Positions 32,749-40,872 of a DNA stretch of 64,000 nt are shown piece by piece. Positions within the stretch are counted from its first letter, which is position 1; every line of letters begins with the position of its first letter. The notes beneath the pieces are model-generated. The model did not search any database. It saw only the letters and a list, made by a program, of their open reading frames with translations, and was not told the DNA's origin. The DNA is from CAZBXD01 sp965216395 (lineage in GTDB: Bacteria; Pseudomonadota; Alphaproteobacteria; Micavibrionales; SZUA-601), in contig OZ244156.1 of assembly GCA_965216395.1 (NCBI GenBank), positions 310,001 to 374,000 of the forward strand, in the 5' to 3' direction. Made by a program: the position numbers and the translations under genes.

Positions 32749-33473
32749 GCTTTCTTACCAGAGTTATGACTGCCGCGAACGATGACATTAAGCGCGGCTA
32801 TAACAGGATCCATGGGTTCTAAGGTTTTTTGCGCATCATCCAGCACCATCTCAACCATGCGAATAGCACTGGGTCTTGGCATATCGGCTTCTAAATTGAA
32901 ATATTCGGGGTCTTGACGCACGGCCGCATATACTTGTGCAATATCACCAGCCAATTTAGAACCAAATACTGATAATTTTTCAACATTCGCATCAAAGATA
33001 GAACGACTGAGCGGGGGGCGTTGATGGATAAAATCGCCCGCCTCTTCATATTGCGCTTTTTTATCACTATCACGTAAATTACGGAGCAATTCATTATATA
33101 TGGTGATGAACGCTTCGCATTTAATTTTATTCTCGGTCAATTCGCCCGCCAATGATGAGGCTAAAACGGCTTTTTCACGTTTTTGCACCGATTCTTCATT
33201 CATCATCATCTGTGAGATGTGTTTTTCTTGATTTTTAGAGATTTTTCTCAAACCCGAGTGGAGGAATAGCCCCACTAAAAACAAACCAATAATAGGACCG
33301 ATCAGGCTGGCCAAAGGTGCAAACCACTCATTATTATTCACAAGCCATTGTTTCCATGACATCGTGTAAGTTGTATTATGAATGGCGTTTGTCAGATCCG
33401 GGAGTTGAGCCCATGCCCCTTTTACGCCGATGAATAAAAAGGCTGTTGCGGCACATATAAATTTTTTAACCAT
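32745..33473 (-). CDS. membrane-anchored protein of unknown function
   Basis: 242 aa. A signal peptide ends near GAWAQ, and a second hydrophobic segment (about residues 50-75, FAPLASLIGPIIGLFLVGLF) would anchor it. The remaining 165 residues are charged and helical with SSLAGELTENKIKCEAF and DFIHQRPPLSRSIFDANVEKL. I recall similar hypothetical proteins in alphaproteobacteria but no named family. The tail faces the cytoplasm if the first segment is cleaved and the second spans outward-in. It lies between rsmD and tRNA-Pro. Confidence 0.7.
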   Translation of the reverse strand: MVKKFICAATAFLFIGVKGAWAQLPDLTNAIHNTTYTMSWKQWLVNNNEWFAPLASLIGPIIGLFLVGLFLHSGLRKISKNQEKHISQMMMNEESVQKREKAVLASSLAGELTENKIKCEAFITIYNELLRNLRDSDKKAQYEEAGDFIHQRPPLSRSIFDANVEKLSVFGSKLAGDIAQVYAAVRQDPEYFNLEADMPRPSAIRMVEMVLDDAQKTLEPMDPVIAALNVIVRGSHNSGKKA

Positions 33474-33556
33474 AGAAAATCCAATTGATTACTTAATAAA
33501 AAATCAGTCTAATATGGATATATTACTGATTTGTTACCGCTTTTGCGACTTAAAAA

Positions 33557-33633
33557 TGGTCGGGGCGACTAGATTCGAACTAGCGACCTCTTGTACCCAA
33601 AACAAGCGCGCTACCAGGCTGCGCCACGCCCCG
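33557..33633 (-). tRNA. tRNA-Pro (anticodon TGG)
   Basis: 77 bases on the minus strand including CCA. The acceptor stem is CGGGGCG/CGCCCCG, the D arm begins TGGCGCAGCCTGGTAGCGC, and the T arm holds CTAGTTCGAATCTAG. The anticodon loop TTTGGGT gives TGG (33597-33599). It reads CCN codons through wobble. Confidence 0.97.
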
Positions 33634-33704
33634 ACACTAAGACAACGGTTTTTAACATCTCTTAGAACAAAAGAAAAGAGAAAATTAAATTCTTTGCATA
33701 TTTT

Positions 33705-34532
33705 TTAAAGACTATGAGATACGACATAGTCTAAAATTGCGTTGAAACATTTTTGTCTTTTATCATCATATTTTTCCAAGATTTCTGCACATTCTTCAAG
33801 ATGTTTCTGTATAGACTTTATATTCTGATTAAATTTAGATTGATAGACCAGTTTGTTATCGAGTAAATCACGCCCTGATATTTCATAGTGAAGACTTGTA
33901 GATAACATGTGACCATTACCAATCTTTTTTTCAATAACAGCAGGAAAAACTAAGCCTTTACTATTTGTCATATATCCTAAAACTTCAACATCTTCTTCTA
34001 TGTCAATTACGGGGCCGGCATTGTAGACGGCGGGACAGTCCATTTTACTGTGGCCTGGTAAATATAGCGATGACTTTAAAACCACCATATGCGAACTTGT
34101 TTGCTTTCTTATTGGATCGGTTAGTTTATTAATGGGGCCAGAGGAAGTGGCTGAATATAAACCTAATGGTTTTAAATGATTATCGGAAATTTTTGTGTTA
34201 ATTTTTTCGTTTGTAAGATCATTATTAAATATGATCTCTTGCCCTGCCCAATATTTTCCTCTGCATATACCTATATATTTTCCTCCATTTTTAATAAAGT
34301 CATGGATAAGATCTTGTCCGTTATTTTTGAGTTGTTTTGAGCAATGTTTTGATTCTCCGCCGGAGATGACAAGTACGCCATCGAAATTTTCTTTTAATAT
34401 ACCGTTCAAAATATCTGACGCGGTAATTTTAAAGTAATTTAGCTTATTTTTTGCAGCATAATTTTTCAAAGAGTGATCAATTGGATAATCAACAGTGATT
34501 TGATCATCAAATAACATGATTGTTTTAGACAT
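33705..34532 (-). CDS. BPL_N-like class I amidotransferase-fold protein
   Basis: 275 aa. The first two thirds resemble the BPL_N domain (biotin-protein ligase N-terminal region), a class I glutamine-amidotransferase-like fold. FDGVLVISGGESKHC and the nucleophile elbow KYIGICRGKYWAG (Cys at the elbow) are visible, followed by CPAVYNAGPVIDIEEDVEVLG, shared with the family. The C-terminal 60 residues are helical. No biotin-ligase catalytic domain is attached. The gene is very AT-rich compared with ettA. It lies 37 bases downstream of the NADAR gene on the same strand, which hints at a joint function. Confidence 0.72.
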   Translation of the reverse strand: MSKTIMLFDDQITVDYPIDHSLKNYAAKNKLNYFKITASDILNGILKENFDGVLVISGGESKHCSKQLKNNGQDLIHDFIKNGGKYIGICRGKYWAGQEIIFNNDLTNEKINTKISDNHLKPLGLYSATSSGPINKLTDPIRKQTSSHMVVLKSSLYLPGHSKMDCPAVYNAGPVIDIEEDVEVLGYMTNSKGLVFPAVIEKKIGNGHMLSTSLHYEISGRDLLDNKLVYQSKFNQNIKSIQKHLEECAEILEKYDDKRQKCFNAILDYVVSHSL

Positions 34533-34569
34533 GAAATTCAGACCCTTAAAACTCTTTAAAAAAGATAAA

Positions 34570-35085
34570 TTACGATTTTAGATTGTTTCTTGTTTTCATG
34601 ATTAAGCGACCAAGATGATTCTGTCCTTGACCTGTTTTAAGGCAAAAACCAAAAAAATTATCATTCCAATCATTACCTTCAATCAAAAGAGCATCCTCTT
34701 TATTCAACAACATATTTTTTAATTCAAGGTTTTTATCGCTAAATTTTTGTTCAATAAGCATCCCCATTGCTTGAATACGCAGATTATCTGTTAAATCTTC
34801 ACGTATTTGAAATTCATTTGTGCGACTAAAATCTTTTGCTTTCCCAGGTTTCATATTCTGAATCATTTGCCTTTGTTTAAAAGATGAACTTTTCCATGCT
34901 TGATAGGCATTTTCAACAGTTTCAAAGACCATTTCCGGAAGTTCTTTTTTATTGATAATTTCAGCAGGCAATATCACGTTGCAAGGCCAAAAATTACTAA
35001 GAAAACGATTCTCTCCTTGAAACGCCATAACGATATTGAGTTGCTCTTTTTCTTTGCCGTGAATAATTGAAACGGATGTATTCAT
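34570..35085 (-). CDS. NADAR (YbiA-like) family N-glycosidase-type protein
   Basis: 171 aa. The NADAR domain spans about 18-165: AFQGENRFLSNFWPCNV, FETVENAYQAWKSSSF, MKPGKAKDFSRT, IQAMGMLIEQKFSDKN and the closing IEGNDWNDNFFGFCLKTGQGQNHLGRLI (in two parts). Family members cleave N-glycosidic bonds, either of riboflavin intermediates (YbiA) or of ADP-ribosylated guanosine in DNA. Which applies here is not decidable by eye. It starts 9 bases after the ettA stop and precedes the BPL_N gene. Confidence 0.85.
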   Translation of the reverse strand: MNTSVSIIHGKEKEQLNIVMAFQGENRFLSNFWPCNVILPAEIINKKELPEMVFETVENAYQAWKSSSFKQRQMIQNMKPGKAKDFSRTNEFQIREDLTDNLRIQAMGMLIEQKFSDKNLELKNMLLNKEDALLIEGNDWNDNFFGFCLKTGQGQNHLGRLIMKTRNNLKS

Positions 35086-35094
35086 ATCAAACTC

Positions 35095-36762
35095 TTACGC
35101 AATTTTTTTATATTTGATGCGTGTGGGCATGGCTTCAGAACCGGTACGACGCATGCGATCGGCTTCATAATCTTCGAAGTTTCCTTCGAACCATTCAACA
35201 TGACTATTGCCTTCAAAGGCCAAGATATGTGTGGCTAAACGATCTAAGAACCAGCGATCATGCGAAATCACCACGGCGCAACCTGGGAAGGTTTCTAATG
35301 CGTCTTCAAGTGCACGCAAAGTATCCACATCTAAGTCATTCGTGGGTTCATCAAGCAGGAGGACATTTGCGCCACTTTTAAGCATTTTGGCCAAATGAAC
35401 ACGGTTGCGCTCACCACCAGAAAGCTGACCCACCACTTTTTGTTGATCACCCCCTTTAAAATTAAAGGAAGAAACATAGGCGCGCGATTGCACGGATCGT
35501 CCGCCGAGATCAATCACTTCTTGTTTGCCCGAAATTTCTTCCCAAACTGTGGCTTTGGGATCCAAACTATCACGGGATTGATCAATATAGCCCAATTGCA
35601 CAGTTTCTCCGACCGTAAATGTCCCGCTATCAGGGGTTTCTTCGCCAGTAATCATCCGGAATAATGTGGTTTTACCGGCACCATTGGGGCCAATAATCCC
35701 GACAATACCCCCACGGGGGAGATTAAAGGACAGGTCATTAATCAGATATTTGTCTCCAAAAGCTTTGTTGATATTTTCTGCCTTGATGACAAGGTTGCCT
35801 AAACGCTCTGGATTAGGGATAACAATTTGCGCACTGCCTTTGGCGCGTTCTTTATTTTGTGCCGCCAAATTTTCAAAAGCTGTAATACGGGCCTTTGATT
35901 TGGCCTGTCTGGCTTTGGGCGATTGACGCACCCATTCCAATTCTTTTGCCAAGGTTTTTTGGCGGTCACCTTCTTCTTTTTCTTCCTGTTCAAGGCGTTT
36001 TTGCTTTTGTTCAAGCCATTTGGTGTAATTGCCTTCGTAAGGAATGCCTTCGCCACGATCCAGCTCCAAAATCCAACCCGTAACGTTATCAAGGAAGTAA
36101 CGATCATGGGTAACCATGACAACCGTGCCAGGATAATCGGCTAAGAACCGTTGTAACCATGCTACTGATTCGGCGTCCAAATGGTTGGTCGGTTCATCAA
36201 GCAGGAGCATATCAGGCTTTGCCAAGAGAAGTTTGGCCAAAGCGACACGGCGCTTTTCACCCCCTGATAAATTGGTAACGGGCGAATCACCCGGTGGACA
36301 CCGCAGAGCATCCATCGCAATTTCAGCTGTCCGGTCAATTTCCCATCCGTCCGCGGCATCAATCGCTTCTTGCAGTTCGGTCATCTCATCCGTTAAACTT
36401 TCAAAATCAGCATCAGGCTCGGCCATGGCGGCCGCTACGGCGTTGTAACGCTCCACTTTGGTCTTAATTTCGCCTAAGGCATCCATGACATTCTCATGAA
36501 CAGTTTTGCTTTCATCTAATTGGGGCTCTTGTTGCAAATAGCCGATTTTAATCCCATCGGCTGCCCATGCTTCGCCATCATAGGCTGTATCCACCCCAGC
36601 CATAATTTTAAGAAGCGTTGATTTACCCGCACCGTTATGCCCCAAAACGCCAATTTTGGCACCAGGATAGAAAGAAAGCCAAATATCATTCAAAACCTTT
36701 TTTCCACCAGGGTAAGATTTAGATACACCTTTCATTACATATGCATATTGATAGCTTGCCAT
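35095..36762 (-). CDS. ettA: energy-dependent translational throttle protein EttA (ABC-F)
   Basis: 555 aa, the length typical of EttA. Two ABC ATPase domains lack membrane parts: Walker A GHNGAGKST and GPNGAGKTT, signatures LSGGEKRRVALA and LSGGERNRVHLA, and Walker B LLLDEPTNHLD and LLLDEPTNDLD. The inter-domain linker (about 240-310) is the charged ribosome-contacting arm. EttA binds the E site and gates translation according to ATP/ADP ratio. It is followed tightly by NADAR and BPL_N genes and is divergent from the Ter operon. Confidence 0.95.
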   Translation of the reverse strand: MASYQYAYVMKGVSKSYPGGKKVLNDIWLSFYPGAKIGVLGHNGAGKSTLLKIMAGVDTAYDGEAWAADGIKIGYLQQEPQLDESKTVHENVMDALGEIKTKVERYNAVAAAMAEPDADFESLTDEMTELQEAIDAADGWEIDRTAEIAMDALRCPPGDSPVTNLSGGEKRRVALAKLLLAKPDMLLLDEPTNHLDAESVAWLQRFLADYPGTVVMVTHDRYFLDNVTGWILELDRGEGIPYEGNYTKWLEQKQKRLEQEEKEEGDRQKTLAKELEWVRQSPKARQAKSKARITAFENLAAQNKERAKGSAQIVIPNPERLGNLVIKAENINKAFGDKYLINDLSFNLPRGGIVGIIGPNGAGKTTLFRMITGEETPDSGTFTVGETVQLGYIDQSRDSLDPKATVWEEISGKQEVIDLGGRSVQSRAYVSSFNFKGGDQQKVVGQLSGGERNRVHLAKMLKSGANVLLLDEPTNDLDVDTLRALEDALETFPGCAVVISHDRWFLDRLATHILAFEGNSHVEWFEGNFEDYEADRMRRTGSEAMPTRIKYKKIA

Positions 36763-36856
36763 TATTTGCCTCTTATCTTAGTATTTTAAAAATAGGATAT
36801 ATAACTTACAGTATATGTGATTGATCTCAACATGAAAACCATAGAAAGTGATAAAA

Positions 36857-37441
36857 ATGGTCCAAATCATTAAAACAGGTGAGAAGTTTTTTCTTAAAGA
36901 TATAGCTGGTGGGGACGCCCCCATACTCGCTATTGGTTTGGGGTGGGATAACCGAAAGAAAAAGGGGCTCATTAATAAGTTCTTGAAAAAGGAATATGAG
37001 GTTGATCTCGATCTTTCGTGTGTTGTCTACAATAATGATGATATTCGCATGGATACCGTTTGGTATGCACAATTAAATAGTAAAGATGGCGCCATCAAAC
37101 ATTCAGGCGATGATACACTGGGGAAAGAAGGGGGAGATGACGAAAATATCTCCGTTGATTTATTTAGGTTATCACCCGAAAGTAAAACAATCTTTTTCGC
37201 GATTAGTTCCTTTAGCGGCAACCGTCTCAAACGGATCAAAAATTGCTATATGCGTGTTTTTGATGCGCGTTCTGGCAAAAATATTCTGCGCTATGATAAA
37301 GGCGGCGAAGAAAGCACAGCCAAGGTCATGTTGCGCCTGAAACGCGAAGAGGGCGGCTGGTCAGTCAAGGCATTGGGTATTGGCTGCAAGGGGCAAAATA
37401 TCGAAGATGTTTATCCCGTGATGCGGCGTGAGGTTGAATAA
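36857..37441 (+). CDS. terD: TerD-family (Ca2+-binding) protein
   Basis: 194 aa from the ATG at 36857 (a GTG at 36848 is possible). TerD-family hallmarks are DLDLSCVVYNNDDI, the central calcium-binding segment HSGDDTLGKEGGDDENISVDL, and FFAISSFSGNRLKRIKNCYMRVFD. The acidic ligands of the TerD calcium sites look intact. Family members belong to tellurite/stress-response systems, where their precise role remains unclear. It is first of a four-gene unit with a TerA-like gene, a hydrolase and a Ca2+/cation antiporter. Confidence 0.85.
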   Translation: MVQIIKTGEKFFLKDIAGGDAPILAIGLGWDNRKKKGLINKFLKKEYEVDLDLSCVVYNNDDIRMDTVWYAQLNSKDGAIKHSGDDTLGKEGGDDENISVDLFRLSPESKTIFFAISSFSGNRLKRIKNCYMRVFDARSGKNILRYDKGGEESTAKVMLRLKREEGGWSVKALGIGCKGQNIEDVYPVMRREVE

Positions 37442-37448
37442 TCAATTA

Positions 37449-38087
37449 ATGCCACAAGATAAAATAGAAAAAGAGTGCGTTGCCTTACACAATTCTGGTG
37501 ATTGTCATGTCATTGATATTCCAGAAAATCAGGATTTTGGTCTTATTGGCGCCTTATTAACATGGACACAACCACCCGCTTCGCCACGTGCCACTGGTTT
37601 TTTGGGTCGGATATTGCCTAAAAGAAAAGAAAAAGTTGATTTGGATATTGGGTGTTTGTACGAAACGCAATCAGGTACACGTGGCTGTGTTCAAAGTTTG
37701 GGTAATCTATTCGGCGCGATTGACCACGAACCCTATATCAAACTCAGTAAAGATGATGTCTCTGGTGTGAGTATAGGCGAAGAACTTGTTATTAATGGGC
37801 ATCAATGGTCACAATTTAAACGGATTGTTATTTATGCTTATCTTTATGATGGTGTAACTGCGTGGGACCAAGTGGATGCGACGATCACAATGCGCGTTCC
37901 TCAATCGCCCGTTTTTCAGATCGCGCCCAGCAGTTATGAGCTGGGCAAGGGGATGTGTGCGTTGGCTGAGCTATCAAATCTGGATGGTCGGATGCAGATT
38001 AAAAATCTCACTGAATATTACCCCGGCCATAGTGAGCTTGATTATGCGCATGGATTCGGCCTGCGCTGGGTGATAAAGGATAAATAA
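37449..38087 (+). CDS. TerA-like protein of the TerD superfamily
   Basis: 212 aa from the ATG at 37449, 7 bases after the terD stop; a GTG at 37428 is an alternative start. LIGALLTWTQPPAS, VDLDIGCLYETQSGTRGCVQSLGN and IVIYAYLYDGVTAWDQVDATITM match the C-terminal domain of TerA. The TerD-like calcium loop is represented by KLSKDDVSGVSIGEEL. It is shorter than full-length TerA, which has an additional domain. The stop and the next start share one base (TAATG). Confidence 0.82.
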   Translation: MPQDKIEKECVALHNSGDCHVIDIPENQDFGLIGALLTWTQPPASPRATGFLGRILPKRKEKVDLDIGCLYETQSGTRGCVQSLGNLFGAIDHEPYIKLSKDDVSGVSIGEELVINGHQWSQFKRIVIYAYLYDGVTAWDQVDATITMRVPQSPVFQIAPSSYELGKGMCALAELSNLDGRMQIKNLTEYYPGHSELDYAHGFGLRWVIKDK

Positions 38088-38665
38088 TGAGGAAAGCAAT
38101 TATTTTACACGGCGTCTGTGACGATCATGAATTTTTTGATGCAGAGACATCACCGTCAAATTCACATTTTTATCCTTGGCTGCAAAAGAAATTTTTGTGT
38201 TCTGAGATTTTATGTCAAACCCCAGAAATGCCAACGCCATACAATCCAATATACAGGCAATGGGTTGAAACATTTGAACAGTTTACACTAGATGAAGAAA
38301 CTATAATCATTGGGCATAGTGGTGGAGCCGGGTTTTTTCTTAAATGGCTACACCAGAATAATCATAGGCATTTTAAGAAAGTAGTTTTTATCGCTCCATA
38401 TCTAGACCCTTTTAAAAAATACGGTAATTTCTTAGAGTTAGAACTCAGCACAAATGTTGGAAAACAATTAGATGAGATCCATTTGCTTCATTCAAAAGAT
38501 GACCCCGTTATTGGTGTTAACGAGACAACAGAAGAAATTTTAAAAACCTATCCTAAGATAAAGTTTCATGAATACGAAGACAGAAGACATTTTCTTTTTG
38601 ATGATATCGGTCTAACTTTCCCGGAACTTTGGGATATTGCCAAACCGAAAGAAAATAATCAATGA
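38087..38665 (+). CDS. RBBP9/YdeN-type alpha/beta hydrolase
   Basis: 192-aa serine hydrolase. IILHGVCDDHEFF gives the oxyanion strand, IIGHSGGAGFFLKWL the nucleophile Ser, and HLLHSKDDPVIGVNE the acid; the His in DRRHFLFDD completes the triad. Size and order fit the RBBP9/YdeN family (DUF1749/serine hydrolase). The substrate is unknown. It overlaps the TerA-like gene by 1 base and the antiporter gene by 4, so all are made from one message. Confidence 0.85.
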   Translation: MRKAIILHGVCDDHEFFDAETSPSNSHFYPWLQKKFLCSEILCQTPEMPTPYNPIYRQWVETFEQFTLDEETIIIGHSGGAGFFLKWLHQNNHRHFKKVVFIAPYLDPFKKYGNFLELELSTNVGKQLDEIHLLHSKDDPVIGVNETTEEILKTYPKIKFHEYEDRRHFLFDDIGLTFPELWDIAKPKENNQ

Positions 38666-39627
38666 TACACCAACTTAATACAACTGAACTTTTTATGCTT
38701 TCTATGGGCGCGATGCTCACAGGACTTTATTTGCTTGTTAAAGGGGGTGAGTGGACGGTAGACTCATCTGTCTACATTGCGCGTAAGATGGGTATTCCAG
38801 CCGAATTTATTGGTTTTACGATTATTGCCTTTGGCACATCTCTGCCCGAGCTGATTGTTTCCATTAACGCGAATTTAAGCGGTTTTCCAGGCTTATCAAT
38901 TGGTAATGTTGTGGGATCCAATATTGCCAATATTCTCTTGATTTTTGGTGTTGCCATGGTGTTTGCGCCCCTTTCTTTTAAATCAAAGCCAGGACAGAGA
39001 GATTTGTTGGCGATGTTATTGGCGACATTTTTGCTTATTTTGGCCAATTATCATGGACTCATCGAACGGTGGCATGGGTTTGCAATGTTTGTTGCGTTGA
39101 TTATTTATGTTGTTTACAAATTCAAAAGTAACAAAGGTCAAGCCGCACCTGTCGATGATGATGAAAAAGTTGTTTTTTCGCATCCCATTTTAGGATGGCT
39201 TTTCCTTTTAGGCGGTTTGATTGGCGTTTCTCTGGGGTCAGAGTTTTTGGTTCGTGGTGCGGTTGAAGTGGCAACGGTTTTAAACGTTCCTGAGGCGGTT
39301 ATTGGCTTAACGATTGTGGCTTTTGGGACGTCTTTGCCTGAATTATCGGTGGCTATCCAAGCAGCGCGCCATGGACAAAATGATATTTTAATCGGGAATG
39401 TTGTGGGGTCGAATGTATTTAATATTCTCTCTATCCTGGGGATCACAGCATTTGTTAAACCCTTGGTTATTGAAAGCTCAGTTTTGGCGTTTGATATTGG
39501 TTTTATGGCGATAATCAGTGTCGCCTTAGTTTTCTTAGCCGTCTTATTTACGAATTTAAACCGACGTGTCGGTGTGTTTGCATTGATTATGTATGTAGCT
39601 TATGTGGCGTTGCGCTATATTAGTTAA
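38662..39627 (+). CDS. CaCA-family calcium/sodium antiporter (YrbG-like)
   Basis: 321-aa membrane protein with about ten helices. The two alpha-repeats are clear: IAFGTSLPELIVSINA with GNVVGSNIANILLIFG, and VAFGTSLPELSVAIQA with GNVVGSNVFNILSILG. The Glu in each GTSLPEL is the ion ligand. It exports Ca2+ (or another cation) in exchange for Na+ or K+. It ends the Ter operon, overlapping the hydrolase stop by 4 bases (ATGA). The pairing with calcium-binding Ter proteins suggests a shared role in cation stress. Confidence 0.92.
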   Translation: MIHQLNTTELFMLSMGAMLTGLYLLVKGGEWTVDSSVYIARKMGIPAEFIGFTIIAFGTSLPELIVSINANLSGFPGLSIGNVVGSNIANILLIFGVAMVFAPLSFKSKPGQRDLLAMLLATFLLILANYHGLIERWHGFAMFVALIIYVVYKFKSNKGQAAPVDDDEKVVFSHPILGWLFLLGGLIGVSLGSEFLVRGAVEVATVLNVPEAVIGLTIVAFGTSLPELSVAIQAARHGQNDILIGNVVGSNVFNILSILGITAFVKPLVIESSVLAFDIGFMAIISVALVFLAVLFTNLNRRVGVFALIMYVAYVALRYIS

Positions 39628-39662
39628 TTATTTTTGATTGATCGCGTTTCGTTTATACTCAC

Positions 39663-40178
39663 CTAGAGCTTACCAGGCGGTTTAATACTGCTTTTATCAT
39701 TTTTAAGATTACGAGAACTGCCACCGCCGAAATAAGAACTTCCATCGCCTTCTTTTTTCTTACCGAAACATGACTTATAAATCACATCGAAATCAGGGAT
39801 CATTCCCTTTTTAATGTGGGAGATACACATTTTAAAAAAACGCGTGCCATTTTCAAACCAATCGCGCTCAACCCCTGAAAGCACTTTGCCCATGACTTTA
39901 AGGTAAATCGGCGAATAGTTTTTCTTTGTGTCTTGTTCGGCGCGTAATAATAAAATTTGTTTGAATGATGGTTGATCTTCTTGGTTTTCTTGGCGGATCA
40001 TCTGAATTTCACAATCAATGAATTTTTCATCCCCAGACATAGAAATACCAGCGGTGAAGTCTGTCCCTTTTTCAGCGTTGAAATAATCAAAGGGAATCAT
40101 TTCATAGGCTTCGAGTGTTTCATCAACACCTAATTTTTTTAAAAAATCATCAACAGATAAAGCCATAATTGAAACCAT
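39663..40178 (-). CDS. hypothetical protein with Gly/Ser-rich C-terminal tail
   Basis: 171 aa, unrecognised. A soluble domain of about 130 residues (ALSVDDFLKKLGVDETLEAYEM... containing ISMSGDEKFIDCEIQMIRQE) is followed by a low-complexity tail with YFGGGSSRN and PPGKL. No signal peptide or membrane segment. AAAGAT lies about seven bases before the ATG. It is divergent from the DUF6428 gene and convergent with the antiporter gene. Confidence 0.6.
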   Translation of the reverse strand: MVSIMALSVDDFLKKLGVDETLEAYEMIPFDYFNAEKGTDFTAGISMSGDEKFIDCEIQMIRQENQEDQPSFKQILLLRAEQDTKKNYSPIYLKVMGKVLSGVERDWFENGTRFFKMCISHIKKGMIPDFDVIYKSCFGKKKEGDGSSYFGGGSSRNLKNDKSSIKPPGKL

Positions 40179-40251
40179 AGCGTATCTTTTTCTATTTTTC
40201 TATGTTAATTTTTGCTTTGAAATTGAAACTGTCTAAAGGATTAAGTGAACC

Positions 40252-40746
40252 ATGAAACTTGTTGATATTGTTGCTGTACTCAAAGAAGCAGAAACTCTTT
40301 CTTTTACTTTCCTCGATGGCCGTCAGGTTCCATCTCATTTCCATGTAACGGAAGTAGGCAAAATATCTAAGAAATTTATTGATTGTGGCGGTACAATTCG
40401 TCAAGAAAGCCGCATCAATTTTCAACTTTGGGATGCGGATGATTATGATCACCGTTTACACCCTGAGAAATTACTCAAGATCATCACATTGTCACAAGAA
40501 AAATTGCAAATCGACGATCAATTAGAGGTCGAGGTTGAATATCAAGATGAAACCATTGGTAAATATGATCTCTCCTATGATCAGGGGCATTTTGTCCTAA
40601 TTCCACAAAGAACTGATTGTTTGGCCAAGGATAAATGCGGTATTGACCAAAACCCACTATCAATGCCGATTAAAGTCGTTAGATCTAAAACACCAGCGGA
40701 TCAAAAACAATCATCTTGTTGTTCTTCTGATTCCAATTGTTGTTAA
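40252..40746 (+). CDS. DUF6428 family protein with cysteine-rich C-terminus
   Basis: 164 aa matching DUF6428: FLDGRQVPSHFHVTEVGKIS, FIDCGGTIRQESRINFQLW, DADDYDHRLHPEKLLKII and a closing TDCLAKDKCG. The protein ends QSSCCSSDSNCC, a metal-thiolate-like tail. In other bacteria DUF6428 genes often sit beside arsenic-resistance genes; none are here. A metal or metalloid-binding role is therefore an inference only. A strong terminator follows 25 bases later. Confidence 0.8.
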   Translation: MKLVDIVAVLKEAETLSFTFLDGRQVPSHFHVTEVGKISKKFIDCGGTIRQESRINFQLWDADDYDHRLHPEKLLKIITLSQEKLQIDDQLEVEVEYQDETIGKYDLSYDQGHFVLIPQRTDCLAKDKCGIDQNPLSMPIKVVRSKTPADQKQSSCCSSDSNCC

Positions 40747-40769
40747 TCTTTTAATTTGTTTTGGAGGAT

Positions 40770-40803
40770 AAAAAAAGACTGGGTGTGGGGCCCAGCCTTT
40801 TTC
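40770..40803. terminator. bidirectional Rho-independent terminator
   Basis: CTGGG and CCCAG, extended by AAAAAG and CTTTTT across one mismatch, form a stem with a 7-base GC-rich loop. There are T runs on both strands (five on plus, seven on minus). It serves the DUF6428 gene on plus and the predicted small RNA on minus. Confidence 0.85.
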
Positions 40804-40862
40804 TACCATTGCTTCCTCCATGTGTGTGTGGAGTGTGTGTCGGGGAAGAAGCAGATCTGTTG
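40771..40862 (-). ncRNA. candidate sigma54-dependent small RNA (about 92 nt)
   Basis: Predicted from three independent elements on the minus strand: a consensus -24/-12 promoter placing +1 at 40862, a 9-bp stem GCTTCTTCC/GGAGGAAGC (40844-40852 with 40811-40819) closing a 24-base loop made almost only of CA and CU repeats, and a strong terminator ending at about 40771. No convincing coding gene exists here: a 63-aa frame reads through the terminator. The exposed CA-rich loop could pair with GU-rich mRNA or bind a protein, and GGAGGA could be a CsrA-type site. No named family is recognised. Confidence 0.55.
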
Positions 40863-40872
40863 CTATAATAAT

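Noticed and set aside
33430..33708. Plus-strand 92-codon frame
   Set aside because: It runs antisense through tRNA-Pro; the VGATRFELATS-type sequence is a well-known spurious translation of antisense tRNA.
36857..38087. Tellurite-resistance operon in the strict sense
   Set aside because: No terC, terB or tehAB is present; only TerD-superfamily proteins occur, so resistance to tellurite is not claimed.
40811..40852. Possible SRP RNA (ffs) because of GGAAGC
   Set aside because: The symmetric loop and GGAA tetraloop of SRP RNA are missing; the motif is just the 3' arm of the stem.
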